Assembly: GCF_905147045.1 (NCBI RefSeq)
Contig: NC_065889.1
Span: 10,173,001 to 10,237,000 of the forward strand
DNA length: 64,000 nt
From: Nymphalis io
Taxonomy: Eukaryota > Arthropoda > Insecta > Lepidoptera > Nymphalidae
Direction: 5' to 3'
A program made the translations under genes and the position numbers. Below the pieces are notes generated by a model. That model ran no database searches and was not told the DNA's origin. It saw nothing but the letters and a program-made list of their open reading frames with translations. Shown piece by piece: positions 47,233 through 59,775 of this stretch; position 1 is the first letter of the stretch, and the number at the start of each line of letters is the position of its first letter.

Positions 47233-47339
47233 CTGTGTGAGATATGCCGGTGTGGTGAGGAGTGTGTGTGAAGGTACGAGAGGAAAACGAAATCAATCGC
47301 CGTCCAAATTTCAACGCGGGTCGACGTGGACACTGTCAT
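47233..47339 (-). other. Speculative exon-like stretch
   Basis: On the minus strand a GC-rich 107-bp run sits between a good acceptor (ggcgttacag|ATG) and a good donor (CACACAG|gtaaac). It stays open in the frame beginning MTVSTSTRVEIWTAID. No protein family is recognised, and the opposite strand also shows splice-like motifs, so coding is doubtful. Confidence 0.15.
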
Positions 47340-47756
47340 CTGTAACGCCGATTCTTAATTCAATACAGAGATACCGACCATAGCATTAGCATAGTGACGA
47401 TATCGTATTATATATATAATTATATATAATTAAATTACTCATAAATATACTTATAAACGTTATATGGCGTTTTATTACGCAGTATCATAGACATTTGTGA
47501 ATCATCTATAAAACGTTACTCTTCAAATAAAATAATCTAAACCTAAAACAGGAATTAGTATCTTAAAATAAAATCGATCCTCTGAATAAAAAAAAAAACA
47601 TTAAAATCGTATGCGTCCAATTTTGTACCAACATGTGACAAAGTAAAACGAAATAAAGTTTTAGCTGCAAAATGACACAGATTAAAAATATTTAGCGATC
47701 CTCAAGTTTTTAAAATAAATATAAGGTATTAAAGCTTTTTATTTTTCATAACAAAG

Positions 47757-47820
47757 TTTTGAGGTGCAATGAGTGAATATAAGTTTATTTACATATACAT
47801 TCACTCATTGCGCCTCAAAA
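47757..47820. repeat. Foldback sequence, 22-bp arms
   Basis: Arms 47757-47778 (ttttgaggtgcaatgagtga...) and 47799-47820 pair with one mismatch around a 20-bp AT spacer. Possibly the remnant of a small inverted-repeat element. Confidence 0.75.
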
Positions 47821-47836
47821 TCTCCTCAAAATCATA

Positions 47837-48043
47837 TCTTAATATATATAATTCTTCTGTACGTTTGTATATCACGTAACTCCTAAATGGCTGAACCGAT
47901 ATGGATGAAATTTTGTGTATATATTTCAATAGGTTTTTGGATGGCTTGAAAATACAACTGGACTCGGTAGGTGGCGCTACTGTCGGTATGTCACCAAATG
48001 AAAAAATATAGTATGGCGGGACGACGTCTGCCAGGACCGGTAG
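47837..48043 (+). mobile_element. Short non-autonomous Helitron-like element
   Basis: Begins with TC (tcttaatatatataattct), contains the diagnostic-looking ctcctaaatggctgaaccga and gaaattttgtgt phrases, and ends gcgggacgacgtctgcc then aggaccggTAG before T. Lepidopteran Helitrons of this type start with TC and end with a GC-rich block plus CTAG (from memory); here the terminal C is mutated. About 207 bp, no coding. Confidence 0.55.
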
Positions 48044-51000
48044 TATATATTCAAATACGTTAAACTAAAACTTTAAGTAAAACTTTTCTAACGAAAAAAA
48101 ACGTTTTTAAATTAATAATATAACAGACTTTTTGACACGTGCTCGTGCTTAATATTTTCGCCTAAAACTTAACTCTGTCTAGACTGAGTGCGTGACCAAT
48201 AAATTATAAGCTCTATTAAACACGTCGAAACCTAATCAGTATTAATGCGTAAAGATTCATCTTAATGTCCAGACGAGTTTGAAAACGGGCGTGGGCAGAG
48301 GAAGCTTTTATGTTAAAATTTAAAAATGACAAAACATCTCATAAAGACATATCGATACGTATTTGGGTGTGGACTGTAACATACCATAGGTCAAGCAGTC
48401 ATAGTTGAAATTATTAATAATTTAGAGTTCAACATTCCAAATTCCAGGTTGAATTAATGTGTCGTATTATACTTACATTAGTATTCGTATTGTTCAAATA
48501 TGTATAAGTATAAAAAGTTTGAGTACATATGTAGTCAGTCGATCTACAAGTTACTTCGGAATCCAAACTGAATGAATGAATGATTTATTAAAGAGAGACT
48601 TATCTTAGATCCCAAGAATATTTAAATTTAACGTAAAGGAGAAACAAGTTGTGTTAAAAAATGTATTTTTTTCGATCATATTAATATTTATAATTCTAAT
48701 AACAAGTTGATTGCGTATTCAATTTACCGTATCTTGTAGTTCTTCAATTGGAAGCATTTTACTTTAATTGTATATGAATTTAATAGTAATCAATGTACTA
48801 AAATAATAAAAGTTCATTAATTCCATGAAAAAGAAAACATTGTTAGTCCGGACGCTATTCTTGGTAATGTTGCGAAACTATAACAGGTGTACAAAAAATT
48901 AGTACGGAAGATTTGTAGATCGTAAAAATGTCTAAGGAAAACTCCACGATAACATATACCTATTTTCTTTTTACATTATAATATAAATTAAAGGAGACAT
49001 ATCAACATGCCAAGCTGTTAGAGATAACAGACAACTAAACTGTATTGTAAGTAACTAAATAAATATATAAGGATAGATTTTAGTAAACGTAATAATTATA
49101 ACGAATAAATAATATCAAAAGGCTTTACGTGGATGTTTTGCATGGGCTTTAGGCCAACGACATAAATCTAAGATAAAAAAAGAAATATAGCGAAAAAAGA
49201 GCCCTAATCTTGTCTTATCTTGATAACACTTTGTCTCCTTCTCTGCCAAACCTTAGTTATATATAGAATGATGATGATGAGACGTTCTCTTACTTTACGA
49301 CACAGTACAAAGCTTATTTTAGGATATGAAGCCACAAAAAAACCTAGCGATAGCAGACCCACATTGGAACATGCAGAAGGCTATACTAATTACCACTGGC
49401 TGCACTGGCACTTACCCTTCAAACTGCATAGGCTTATAAAGTGTGTAAGTTAAGCGGTAAAATCATTAGCAATACCCTTGATGGAATCGCATAAAGGTCT
49501 ACGGTCAGTAAAATATATGCATTTTATACCTAAAAAAGAAGTAACGATGTTCCTTTACCGAGCACGAGATAAATTATAAGCACAATTTGACACATTGAAT
49601 GATCCTTCCTCTTTTTATAATTTAGTTTTTAAGTTTTTATAACTTCTTCAAGGTACACCTTCAAATGTGTCGATGAGTAAGAATCAAGAAAAAAATATAT
49701 AACCAAAATGTAATTTCCGTTTAGTAACTTTTCTCACATGGTTCATATTATTTATTGGTTCCTTCCTTAATTGATATGATCGTAATTAGATATATCATAT
49801 TACGTAAATCAACAGTTAAAAGTTACATTAGACTGTATAGTATTTTAATAAAAGAACGGAAACAAAAGCCGGCTTTAAGGTAGTTACAATTTACTTAAAC
49901 GGCCGTAAGATTATAAGTATATTGAAATGTATTATTGGAATTTCTTACGTTTTTCTTTTTATCGCTAAGGACGTTAGTGGGGTCCAATGAAAGCCTTTTG
50001 GATAGGTAAGACTCACTGTTATTCCCCAACGACAGATATGCAAAATTAGGCAGATAAAAAAGACGTACCTCTGTTTTTGTAACACACAATGTATGTCATT
50101 GCCAGCGTTATTGTCTATAGGCAGTACAGTATTTAGTCAATTGATAAAAAAAAAAGATTGATACAGGCTATCGGTGTCGTTTACACGGATAGGTTGTATA
50201 TACATTTCGGTTCCTCTTAATTAAGCAAGTCCAGAAGTTATCTTTCTTTACATAAGATCGTATTCTAAGTATTTTTTATTTTTCATCACGATTTTTAACG
50301 CCAAAGATCCTCTATAGATAGATATGAATGATATAAGTATATTGTAAATGCGGAGATTTGAACTATTTATTATTTTGTCACTAAATATCAAGCGACTCGT
50401 ACAATCGACTACGAATACAATAAATACATATTGCAAAAATCTATTTGATATCGTTAACGCTTTTGCTTTTATTGCACTTAAATCCTCTTTTTTCACCATT
50501 TACGGCGAATATATCCGTTCCTGAGGACGATCGTATTACAATTTTAAATGACCCGTCTTCACGGATGCGTTGATACCTTTTTATATTGACGCAGTTTTTG
50601 TTCACAATAATAGTATTTCAAATATAAAATCCCAGATGTATTTTTTGTTACTTATGAATGTTTGCCCGCTTGTCGTTCTATGTGATAACAGGTATCTAGT
50701 TTCGTCATAAGGTTTCGAATACACTTGAATTCGATTCATAATCATCGAAAAAATATTAAAAAAATAAACACAGAATCAAATTAAGATATCAAAATGTCAA
50801 TGAGTTTTGAGCTAAATCATCGAACATTCGCATTGAATGAAAAAGCGGTTGAATTATTAATTTAGTTATTTGTATTAATTTGATATACATCTTTCGAAAT
50901 TTATCTTTAATTACAAGCATTGATTTTTTTTAATTATTTTTTTATATCTTGCCGGGTGATCATCACTCTCTACACCCTTAGTAAAACACATAAGTGTGTA

Positions 51001-51663
51001 AGGTACTCAATATACAGATAAATAATCCTGCTTTAAATTAAAATGATATTCCAATAAACGACGTAAATATTTTGCGTATTTTTATATTAAATAAGTAATA
51101 CCTATATTATATTAAATTTTTGACATTAATAAAAAAATATGATTCGAGTATTTCTGTACTATAATGTAAGCTAGGCTTTAAATATAATAAAAACTAATTG
51201 CGATTCGCTTGTAATTCAACGAAGAAGGTTCAGAATTTAGAAAAGCAACACTTCGTTATACTTTTGATTTATATAAATAGTTTATGTAACATATAATTTT
51301 CTCTAGAAACGAGTACGTTTCCCTTTACCGTTTAAATCAATGAAAAGCAATCGATATTGTGATTGACAATATTTCTCACGATCTACTTGTTGTGATCATA
51401 AGTTATGCTCGGTATGGTCTGTCTGTTATTATACTAAGCGACAATTGTTGTTTTGTTCATGACGTTAATAAATATTGCTAAAAAGTTTATATTTTACTTA
51501 CATCATAATAATATTGTAATGTATAATAAAGTATTTATTATTAAAATACATAATTTTGATATTGATATTGGATGGCATGTCTGAAATAAATTGAAACATT
51601 TTGATAAAGTGATTACCCTCTTTCGTTGTAACTTTGACTTTGTTGTATTAGTTATTAGAATAG
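48044..51663. other. Intergenic DNA, no confident gene
   Basis: AT-rich throughout. A degraded block at 49215-49450 resembles repeat DNA, with fragments such as gcactggcacttacccttcaaac reminiscent of family A. Several 60-80 codon frames lack any family features. Confidence 0.35.
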
Positions 51664-52010
51664 TGACTGCCTCGTTGTCTTGATGGCCGCAGACCCGGAA
51701 GTCATGGATCGGGCCAATATAAAATTATTGGTTTTTTATGTCAGAAAATTCTCAGTAGCAGCCCGGAGTCTGGAAGTTTGAAGCGTGTACACTCCCGTGA
51801 CTCGGAAAGCAGTTAAAGCCATTGGTCCTGCGCCTGAACTCTTTCCAGTCGTGTCGGATTGCCGTCCCATCGGATTATGAGAGTTATGAAATAGAGGTCA
51901 CCTGTGTTTGCGCACACACTCGTGCACTATAATATGTCCTGCGCAGTTGGCTAATCTCTCTTGAGATAGGCCGCTGTGGCCGAAATCGGTCTGGAGGGAC
52001 ATTATTTTTA
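51664..52010 (+). mobile_element. tRNA-derived SINE, family 2
   Basis: gactgcctcgttg head with internal deletion across the A/B-box region, then agcagcccggagtctggaag, gtcggattgccgtcccatcg, gtgtttgcgcacacactcg and a ggtctggaggga...attattt tail. About 340 bp; the promoter boxes are damaged. Confidence 0.88.
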
Positions 52011-52386
52011 TTATCAGAATAGTTATACTTTGTATTCGGAAAAACCTTAATCATAATTAACTAACTAACATCTTGGGTTAGACTTCAACATGTAAGTATT
52101 TTCACTCAGTGCGGGTAGACAATGAAAACTTATAACTCTAATCAAACTATCAAATATCTAGGAATTATTGTAGTAGTGTATATTTCATAAATGAACACAG
52201 GATCAAATTGAGATAACAAAATCTGATATGATAACAAAATTTAGATTTGAGTAAAATCATCGAAATTTCGCATGGAACGTAACGATGGTTGGATTAATTT
52301 AATTTTGTATGTTAATTTAATATACATTTATTAATTTATATGTAATTGAAAGCATTGATTGATTAATTTTTTTTTGTTACTGAAGG

Positions 52387-52642
52387 TTTTTTTTTTATAT
52401 GTGGGCCACCTGATGGTAAATGGTTACCAACGCCCATAGACATTGGCTCCGTTATGATGTTAACATTTTAACCATCGCTTACATTGCCAATGCACCACCA
52501 ACCTTGGGAACTAAGATGTTATGTCCTTTGTGCCTGTAATTACACTGGCTCACTCACCTTTGAAACCGAAACACAATAACACCAAGTACTGCTGTTTTGC
52601 GATAGAATATCTGAGCTTGCACAAAGTCCAACCACCAGTAAA
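52387..52642 (-). repeat. Poly(A)-tailed interspersed repeat, family A, copy 3
   Basis: T-run at 52387-52396, then gggccacctgatggtaaatgg, gccaatgcaccaccaacct and aaccaccagtaaa. Missing internal segments and extra substitutions make this the most diverged of the four copies. Confidence 0.85.
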
Positions 52643-54547
52643 AACGTTATCCGTTTTACTCATTTTTTAACTTATATTGTCCATACTCCACTTTAGATGA
52701 TGTTAAAATTTATGTAACTTAAAACATTTTTTAATTGTTCTTTGTAGGTCGATTTAAATTTTAACATAATATGAAAAATCTTTAACTACATGCGAGGCAT
52801 GTTGAATCATTCAATATATAGTGGATGAATAGGGCGAGTCAATAACAATAAATGCTGCTTGTATGGAGCTAAGGGCTTTGATAAAGGGACGGAAATGGCC
52901 TTTCCAGAGGGTTGAAATGCACAGCCAAATTAATACGGGAAATAGGTAATCACGACCCAGCCATTTCTATTTCAACTCAAATGTGCTGCGGAATGTGTAA
53001 TAAAAAGGTTATCGAAGAAATTGGTTTATTTTTTCCCTTCATTTAAAATAATCAAAGTTATTTATTTCCTTTCAGTCTATAAATGTGTGCAAATTTATTT
53101 TACATTATTTTTCATTTTATTTTATAATTTAATTTTGAGTATATACATTTTAATAGTTATTAAATTATATTATATTATATATCGACATAATTCGATGAGA
53201 GAACCTTATATTAAGGTAATTGAAAAGAAAATACTAATCCCAGTAGCGAAGTACATACATATAGCTATATATAAACGAAGCGTTTGTGTATTAGCTGTTA
53301 CTAACAGCTTGTTTCGCTTCGATTCACTCGACTTGAGTTTTGCGGACGAATGTTGATAGCAACCGTGATCTCTACAAAAGCCCTAGAGACTCCGCAAACC
53401 ACACACATCAAATGAATCAAACTACTTTTATTTGTAAAAAAAAGTTATATTATCTTGATCCTCAGTGGATGAAACACATTCGGAATTTCGCATAATTTAG
53501 TCTAACGAGCGCCACGAGTGATATATCGATATAAACATATTTGGTGCCGTCTCAATAACCGTAAAAAGAAGACTTAATGCTATTTCGAGTTGAAATTTAA
53601 ATCGATTTCACAAAATTCAGTCCGGTTGAGCGCTTGCAAAAACACTCATGCCGATACATTCGATCCGAATTGATTCAATGAGGATAATGACGTCCAGGTG
53701 CCATTTTTTAGCCATTATACGAGTTTCGGTGTTCCAATTCAAAAGATGATATCGAACGGAATCTTGGAATTGATAGGATGCCTCATACTCTGTTCTCATA
53801 TGTCAAACTGGATTGCAATTAAAAGGGCTAAGGTGCTACACACCTGCTATCTTTTCGCAAATGTTTTTAAGCGACTTTTTTAACTCCAACTGACTTTAAC
53901 TCTTTGAATTAATATGATGTTTGGGTACTTTTATAAACCTGGTTAGTAGTACTGGTGGTATAATATAAACTCGTTTTTCTTAGGGATAGTAGAATGGATA
54001 TTAGATGTTTAAATTTTTTGTTCAATTTTTTTGTTGTTTTGTTTTTTGGCGTCTTTATACATTTACCCTACTAACCGTTATTCGTAGTAAATACTGATCC
54101 TTAAATAGCCGTAAAAACGCCTCGTAGACCATTTTACTATCAGTAAATAAAACGGATTGCTTTTTGAATATAGTAACCAGGCATTAGCAGCTCATCTTTT
54201 ACAATAAATAATCTCTACTTGTCTGTATTTATCTATAAATTGTTTAACACAGTTAACAGTAAACAAACACAGTAAACAGTTAAAAAATGAAAAAAGAAAA
54301 AACGAAGAAAATAATTTAAATTAATCTCTTTATATTAATACGTGAATTTCGTCATAATTCATCGTCACGTCATAATTATCTTACTTGTTTCAGTACTACT
54401 TAAATTAAAATAAACTAAAAGTTCTGTATATAAATAATATTTTTAATTTATGCATTGAAAAAACGACGTAGAAACAAAAAATAATATATTAATAAATAGT
54501 TTTCAATGGAAATTGAAATAGGCCTCTAATTTTTACCCAAAAAGAAC
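52643..54547. other. Intergenic DNA, no confident gene
   Basis: Contains a 111-codon frame at 53021-53356 that is Ile/Tyr/Phe-rich, as expected from AT-rich chance sequence. A 17-bp palindrome agctgttactaacagct lies near 53293. No repeat family assigned. Confidence 0.35.
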
Positions 54548-54720
54548 TCGTAGCCAAGATGGCCTAATTGTTGGCACAAATTAATCTTAGCCAAAAATTG
54601 CTGGTTCAAATCAAGCGGAGCATTACGGAATTTGAATATGCTTAATTTATGAGGATATTTGTATTTGTTGGATGAAAATCCATGATTATCCACCAACGTG
54701 CATTGAAGCAGCATTGTTAA
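54548..54720 (+). mobile_element. Metulj-like SINE, decayed
   Basis: Traceable by gtagccaagatggcctaattg, gctggttcaaatcaagcgg, tatgcttaatttatgag and ccaccaacgtgcattgaagca. The 3' third is lost. Confidence 0.65.
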
Positions 54721-54767
54721 TAAGCAATTAAGCTTAAGCTTACGCCTTCTGTCCTAAGTGAGAAGTC

Positions 54768-54835
54768 AATGTCAAAGTCAAACTATACTTTATTCAAGTA
54801 TATCTGCGGAGATTACTTTCCGCATATACACAAAT
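54768..54835. repeat. Short lepidopteran repeat fragment
   Basis: gtcaaagtcaaactatacttt followed by attcaagtatatctg, a phrase that recurs in butterfly and moth genomes (from memory). Fragment only. Confidence 0.4.
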
Positions 54836-54865
54836 TAAAAATTCTCTTTACTTACTAATATTAGT

Positions 54866-55196
54866 AGACGGCCTCGTTGGTCTAGTGGCTTGATATAAGG
54901 CCGCAGACCCGGAGGTCCTGGGTTCAATTCCCAGGTCGGGTCAATAAAGTTATTTTGTTTTTCTGTCGAAAATTCTCAATAGCAGCCCGGAGTCTGGAAG
55001 TTGGAACTGTTTACACTCCCGTGTCTCGGAAAGCATGTAAAGCCGTTGGTCCTGCTCCTGAACTCTTTACGGTCGTGTCGGATTGCCGTCCCATCGGATT
55101 ATGAGAGTTAGGGAGTGCACCTGTGTTTGCGCACACACTGGGCACTATAATATCGCACCGCCGTGGCCGATGTCGGTCTGGAGGACATTATTATTA
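54866..55196 (+). mobile_element. tRNA-derived SINE, family 2, well-preserved head
   Basis: Best view of the tRNA-like head: ggcctcgttggtctagtggc (A box) and cctgggttcaattcccaggt (B box), followed by the body shared with the other copies and an attattatta tail. The promoter boxes look intact, so pol III transcription is conceivable. Confidence 0.92.
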
Positions 55197-55631
55197 TATA
55201 GTTTTATATCTCTGAAACCCACAGCATCTTCTGGTTTAAGTTTTACGTATTAGTTTAGTAGTTGTTTCAAAAAAAAGTCTGGTCATTTATTAGTATATTA
55301 TATATAGATAGATAGATGGCGCATCCAATACTGTTGTGCAACACACACATACACGTAACTCTCCCACAGTTAAAGAGGAAGTAAAAAGTTAGTGTCACCG
55401 AATTAAAAAGATCGATTGTGGGCGCTGTTAACAGTTGTTACAAAAATGTTAAGATAATTTTTTTATTTCGTCTAACTTCCTTATTAGCTGGCTATGTTAA
55501 TGAAAGTCGAGAAATTTTAATGTAAGCTGTGTAATTGTAGATGTTTAAGCGATAAGACTAAAGTAACTTGGTTTAATTAGATGGAAATTATATACAAATT
55601 AAAAAAGTTAGTAATTTTTTTGAATTAAAAA

Positions 55632-55885
55632 AAGCCGAAATGGCCTAGTAGTTAGAACACGTCAATCTTATCCATTGATGCGGGTTCAAGCCCAGGCAAA
55701 CATCACTGAATTTTTATGTGCTTAATTTGTGACGTGTAATGCGCGTGACAAATAAAAATCTGCTACTTGTGTATCAAATGCAACCCTTATTTAGGTATTA
55801 TTAGAGCAACGTGGTTGAAAAAACTCCAAATCTTCTCCAAAAAAGAATTTGAGGCCTTAGACCAGTTGTAGGACATTTACAATAT
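55632..55885 (+). mobile_element. Metulj-like SINE, moderately diverged
   Basis: agccgaaatggcctagtagtt head, B-box-like gcgggttcaagcccaggc, gtgcttaatttgtgacg, then a degraded 3' part with ctccaaatcttctcc and ttgtaggacatttaca. Confidence 0.8.
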
Positions 55886-57179
55886 TTTTTAGGCTATTAC
55901 TTTTAATTAAATAAGTTTTGTATACGTCATAGATATTTCTCGGTTATTTGTAAAAGTCATCTTACAATATTGTAAAAGTTTCTTGTGATATTTGTTCCTT
56001 GTTATATCTTAAAAACCTCTCTATGAGATAAAATCTACGCTTACTATACAGCTGGTACGTTTACTTATTTCCTATTTCCCACAGTTTCAGAGATTTTATG
56101 AATCCACTGGGACTATGTCGGCGGATGAAGATAGGTTATATTATTTAATCCGGAAGCGATAAACGTAGTTTTTATTCGAAGTCCGTTGAAAACAACGTTT
56201 CCATTTTATTAATATGGATCAATTGAAGTTATCGTATCTTTTGATTCGATAAGAGTAAATACTTTTTATAGTAATTAAATAAATGTTAGAGATCGGTTGA
56301 TAACAGTGTTGTGTGAACAGAAATTTTAAAGATACTCTCATATGCTTGAAACTGATAATATTACAATATTTCTTGAACATTATAACACTTTGAACGACAC
56401 TTCTGAACGTAATATGATTTTTACGCAATATTATGACTATAATTACTTAATGGAAGTATTTCAAAAAAGTTTTATTTATTGCACAAAACCTACCGCCTAC
56501 CTACCAAAATTACTACAAGACACTTCACTCTTTTACTCTTTTACAATATTCGAATTCAAAATAGCTTAAAATCGTATTCGAATTAAATAAAAATGTGTTT
56601 TAAAAAAAGCATTTTATATAATATACATTTTTTAAAGATTTATGTTGTAGCATTATATTATCATTTATCATTAAAAATATTAAATTATATTAATAATATA
56701 TATTTCGTTACATATATAGTTTATAGTATATTCGTTTTAGTGTAGTCATAGGTTTGTAGATTGCGTAAGAAGGAAGTGAACTTATGACTTGATGATTAAA
56801 CAACAAATCTAAAAAAAATGCTTTAAAAAAGTCGAGAACTACTTATTTGATATAAATAATTTTATTTATAAATTATTTACCGTTGATTGGAATATTATTT
56901 CTAATCATTTAATGCAATTCTAGCAATTTAATATATTAAGATTGTAATATGCCAGCTTGTAATTTCAAGATACTAGTATGACCAATTATATATTAATCAG
57001 TGTAATTGTGTTGCAATTTGCGGGAATATTCTAAATGTTATACTTTATTGTTATTAGACAGTATGTTTCCTTAAAAAAGGAAATAGATGTATAAATAGAT
57101 CTTAGTATTATTCTCACTTAAATATAACTTGAAGATTTAAACAAAATATATTTACAACGATCACTATCGTTATTAAGGA
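55886..57179. other. Intergenic DNA, no gene seen
   Basis: AT-rich without repeats or coding frames of interest. Confidence 0.35.
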
Positions 57180-57250
57180 ATAAGCTCCAAACCTTCTCCT
57201 TACAAAGAGGAGAGCCTTTATCCCAGCAGTGGGACATTTACAGGCTGTTA
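57180..57250 (+). mobile_element. Metulj-like SINE 3' end fragment
   Basis: aagctccaaaccttctcctt through cccagcagtgggacatttac and aggctg, the last ~70 bp of the SINE. It lies 20 bp from a LINE remnant. Confidence 0.8.
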
Positions 57251-57270
57251 CGGTACTATTATTATTATCA

Positions 57271-57510
57271 ACCAATCGTTATCCACTGCTGGTCTTACAC
57301 CTCTCTCGAATTGCACCAAAGCTTCCCGTTCTCCTGTCTTCCGCATCCATGTGGGTTCCGTCATCTTCTTTAGATCATCGGTTCAGCTGGAGCCGCGGTC
57401 TCCACATTAACAATCGTCTGCTCCGTCCGTCATCGTCTCTGGTCCTTTGACATATGTGACCAGCCCACTGCCATTTCAGTCCCCTAATTTTGGAAGCTAT
57501 GTTGACAACT
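57271..57510 (-). mobile_element. Diverged relative of the RTE-type LINE, 3' end
   Basis: On the minus strand a reading frame encodes IRGLKWQWAGHICQRT and GRSRRLL, clearly homologous to the C-terminus of the LINE at 35490 (SRLKWQWAGHVCRRT). An internal deletion and many substitutions make it an older copy or another subfamily. Confidence 0.85.
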
Positions 57511-57679
57511 TTCAAAGAGAATCTGGAAAATAAAAACGAATTTGGGCAAAGGATTGTTTTCTCTATTATTCTAGTGTGATTTGATAGATATATAAATACA
57601 GTGCCGACCATTAAGAAATAACCATGGGCGATAAATAAACATGGGTACAAAAAGTGAACAAAAATTAAGGTCATCAAAA

Positions 57680-57765
57680 CTTAGCAATGCCGTAATTTGA
57701 ACTCGTGTACTTTAGTAATAGTCCATGTATTTTATCCACTTGGACACCTCGGCTCGTCATCATCC
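57680..57765 (-). repeat. tRNA-like SINE head, third type (tentative)
   Basis: Minus strand reads gccgaggtgtccaagtggat with B-box-like cacgagttcaaattacgg, spacing as in a tRNA-derived SINE. The fold is not that of a functional tRNA and the body was not delimited. Confidence 0.4.
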
Positions 57766-58261
57766 AAACGTCATCTATTCAAGATCAATCGTATTACAGT
57801 AATTTATTATACGTTGCTTCAGGCGTGGGCTCATTTTCATTATTCGAAAATAATGAGTTAAAACAATTATTACTTAAGATTACCCATTGTTTATCACAGG
57901 CGTTTGTTCGTTCGTTCGTGTAGGCGTGAACATTATGAGAGCTCATCTCTAAAGCATAGGAAGTGATCTTTCTTCCCACTTGCAATCAGACATTATATAT
58001 TCATATTTGGGAGTATGAAATTGCATTTTACGGTGATTAGGATGATTTGCTTTTTAAAGCAGCAATTTTGTACTAAATTATAGCATTACTCTCCACTAAG
58101 CTTCTTATGATATGAGTTGGTAAATGTATACTAAAGTATTACCATTTTTTTAAATTTCTCACTAGTATTTTTTAAATATCTTTTAAATATTATTTTTACA
58201 TAAGTGGACTAATATTATAGTATGAGATGATATAGTTTTAAATATAAGGAGCAAAACTTGA

Positions 58262-58450
58262 GCTGCCTTGTCATGTGTTATCTTATAAGGATGCAGATCT
58301 CGAGGTCCTATGTTCATATCCTAGCTCGGGCGAGTAAAAGATTGGGTTCGTCACGAATTACTCAAGAACAGTCTGGAGTTAGGAAAGTTAGGAGCAATAC
58401 GCTGCGGTCCATGCTGTCCTTAATTTTTGGGATTAGTTGCCGTGCTCCGG
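58262..58450 (+). mobile_element. tRNA-derived SINE, family 2, decayed
   Basis: gctgccttgtcatgtgttat, gcagatctcgaggtcctatgt and cagtctggagttaggaaag align with the head and first body part of the family. The rest is lost. Confidence 0.65.
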
Positions 58451-59359
58451 CCAAGGGGACAAAATTATTATTATAGGCAGCAAAAAGTAATGAAATCCTG
58501 TTCGAAGAGCATTTCATTCTCGTTACGAGTCACGTGTTTATGGTTAAATTATTTGTGGTATAAAATAATAATAGTATTACAAAACCATAATAATATAAAT
58601 ATTGACGTGTAAATAAGGTAGCTTAACCTTAGTTAATTTGATAATAATATATATTTTGTAAACGGAAACAATATCGATAACAAAAATTTTTGGCACCGTA
58701 AATGTAGTTTTTAATAAAAAAAAAATTCAAATTAATGTTACAGTTAGATGCATATATAAAGAATTTGTAAAAACGCAATATATGAATAATAATATAAATA
58801 TTGACCTCAGAAAAAGTTTATTGAACTTTATAGAATATCCTAAAAGGATTAAAAATAAAGTTGGATTTAAGTCATAAAATAATTCTCCTAAGTATAAAAT
58901 AAATACTGAACCATCTATATTTTATTATTTGAATCAAATCTTTAAAGGCGGCTATTATAGTCTGCAAGCTAATCGCTAGACCGGAACACAGATAGCGAAC
59001 TGGATTTTTTTTATCACATGCCATAAATTCCCAAATAATGTATACATTTTAAAACAAAAGTATATCTGTCTGCTATTAAAAATAAAAATAAAATTTCATA
59101 TGCAAACTGTTTTCCTATAAAATTAACATAAGTTGTAAGTCTTTCTTAAATAATTTTATTGTTTCGTATTTAAATACGATACCATAAATACTTGATTTGT
59201 TTTCATGACACATTGAATTAACGAATTATCAAAAACTTACAACAAAAGGTCAGTTTGATATATTTTTGATATAAGTACTTAGATAATATTGCTACATCAT
59301 CATTATAAAATAAATATAAGATGTATTTCGCATCTATAACCTATAATTGTTATAAACTT
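58451..59359. other. Intergenic DNA, no gene seen
   Basis: AT-rich, without recognisable features. Confidence 0.35.
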
Positions 59360-59662
59360 TTTACTGGTGGTAGGGCTTTGTGCAAGCTCGTCTGGGTAGG
59401 TACCACCCACTCATCAGATATTCTACCGCAAAACAGCAATACTTGATATTGTTGTGTTCCGGTTTGAAGGGTGAGTGAGCCAGTGTAATTACAGGGACAA
59501 GGGACATAAAATCTTAGTTCCCAAGGTTGGTGGCGCATTGGATATGTAAGCGATGGTTGACATTTCTTACAATGCCAATGTCTAAGAGCGTTGGTGACCA
59601 CTTACCATCAGGTGGCCCATATGCTCGTCCGCCTTCCTTTTCTATAAAAAAAAAAAAAAAAA
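59360..59662 (+). repeat. Poly(A)-tailed interspersed repeat, family A, copy 4
   Basis: The only copy in the forward orientation: ttactggtggtagggctttg at the 5' end, cgcaaaacagcaatacttg, cccaaggttggtggcgcatt, ccacttaccatcaggtggcc, and a long A-run at 59645-59663. A nearly complete, fairly young copy. Confidence 0.92.
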
Positions 59663-59775
59663 ACAGTTATATTTAGTTTTATAAATAAAGCTTATTACAT
59701 TGCTAGTTGATGGACATTTTTACGAGTCAATTTAAAACCCATACCATAACTTTATCAGTTTTTTACATATATGGG

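Noticed and set aside
49215..49453. 77-codon frame with repeat-like text
   Set aside because: Looks like degraded repeat DNA, with only fragmentary similarity to family A; not enough to assign.
53021..53356. 111-codon frame rich in Ile, Tyr and Phe
   Set aside because: Composition is what AT-rich non-coding DNA gives; no hydrophobic pattern of a known membrane family.
54866..54950. tRNA gene suggested by intact A and B boxes
   Set aside because: The sequence continues into the body of a repeated SINE and the tRNA fold is not complete.
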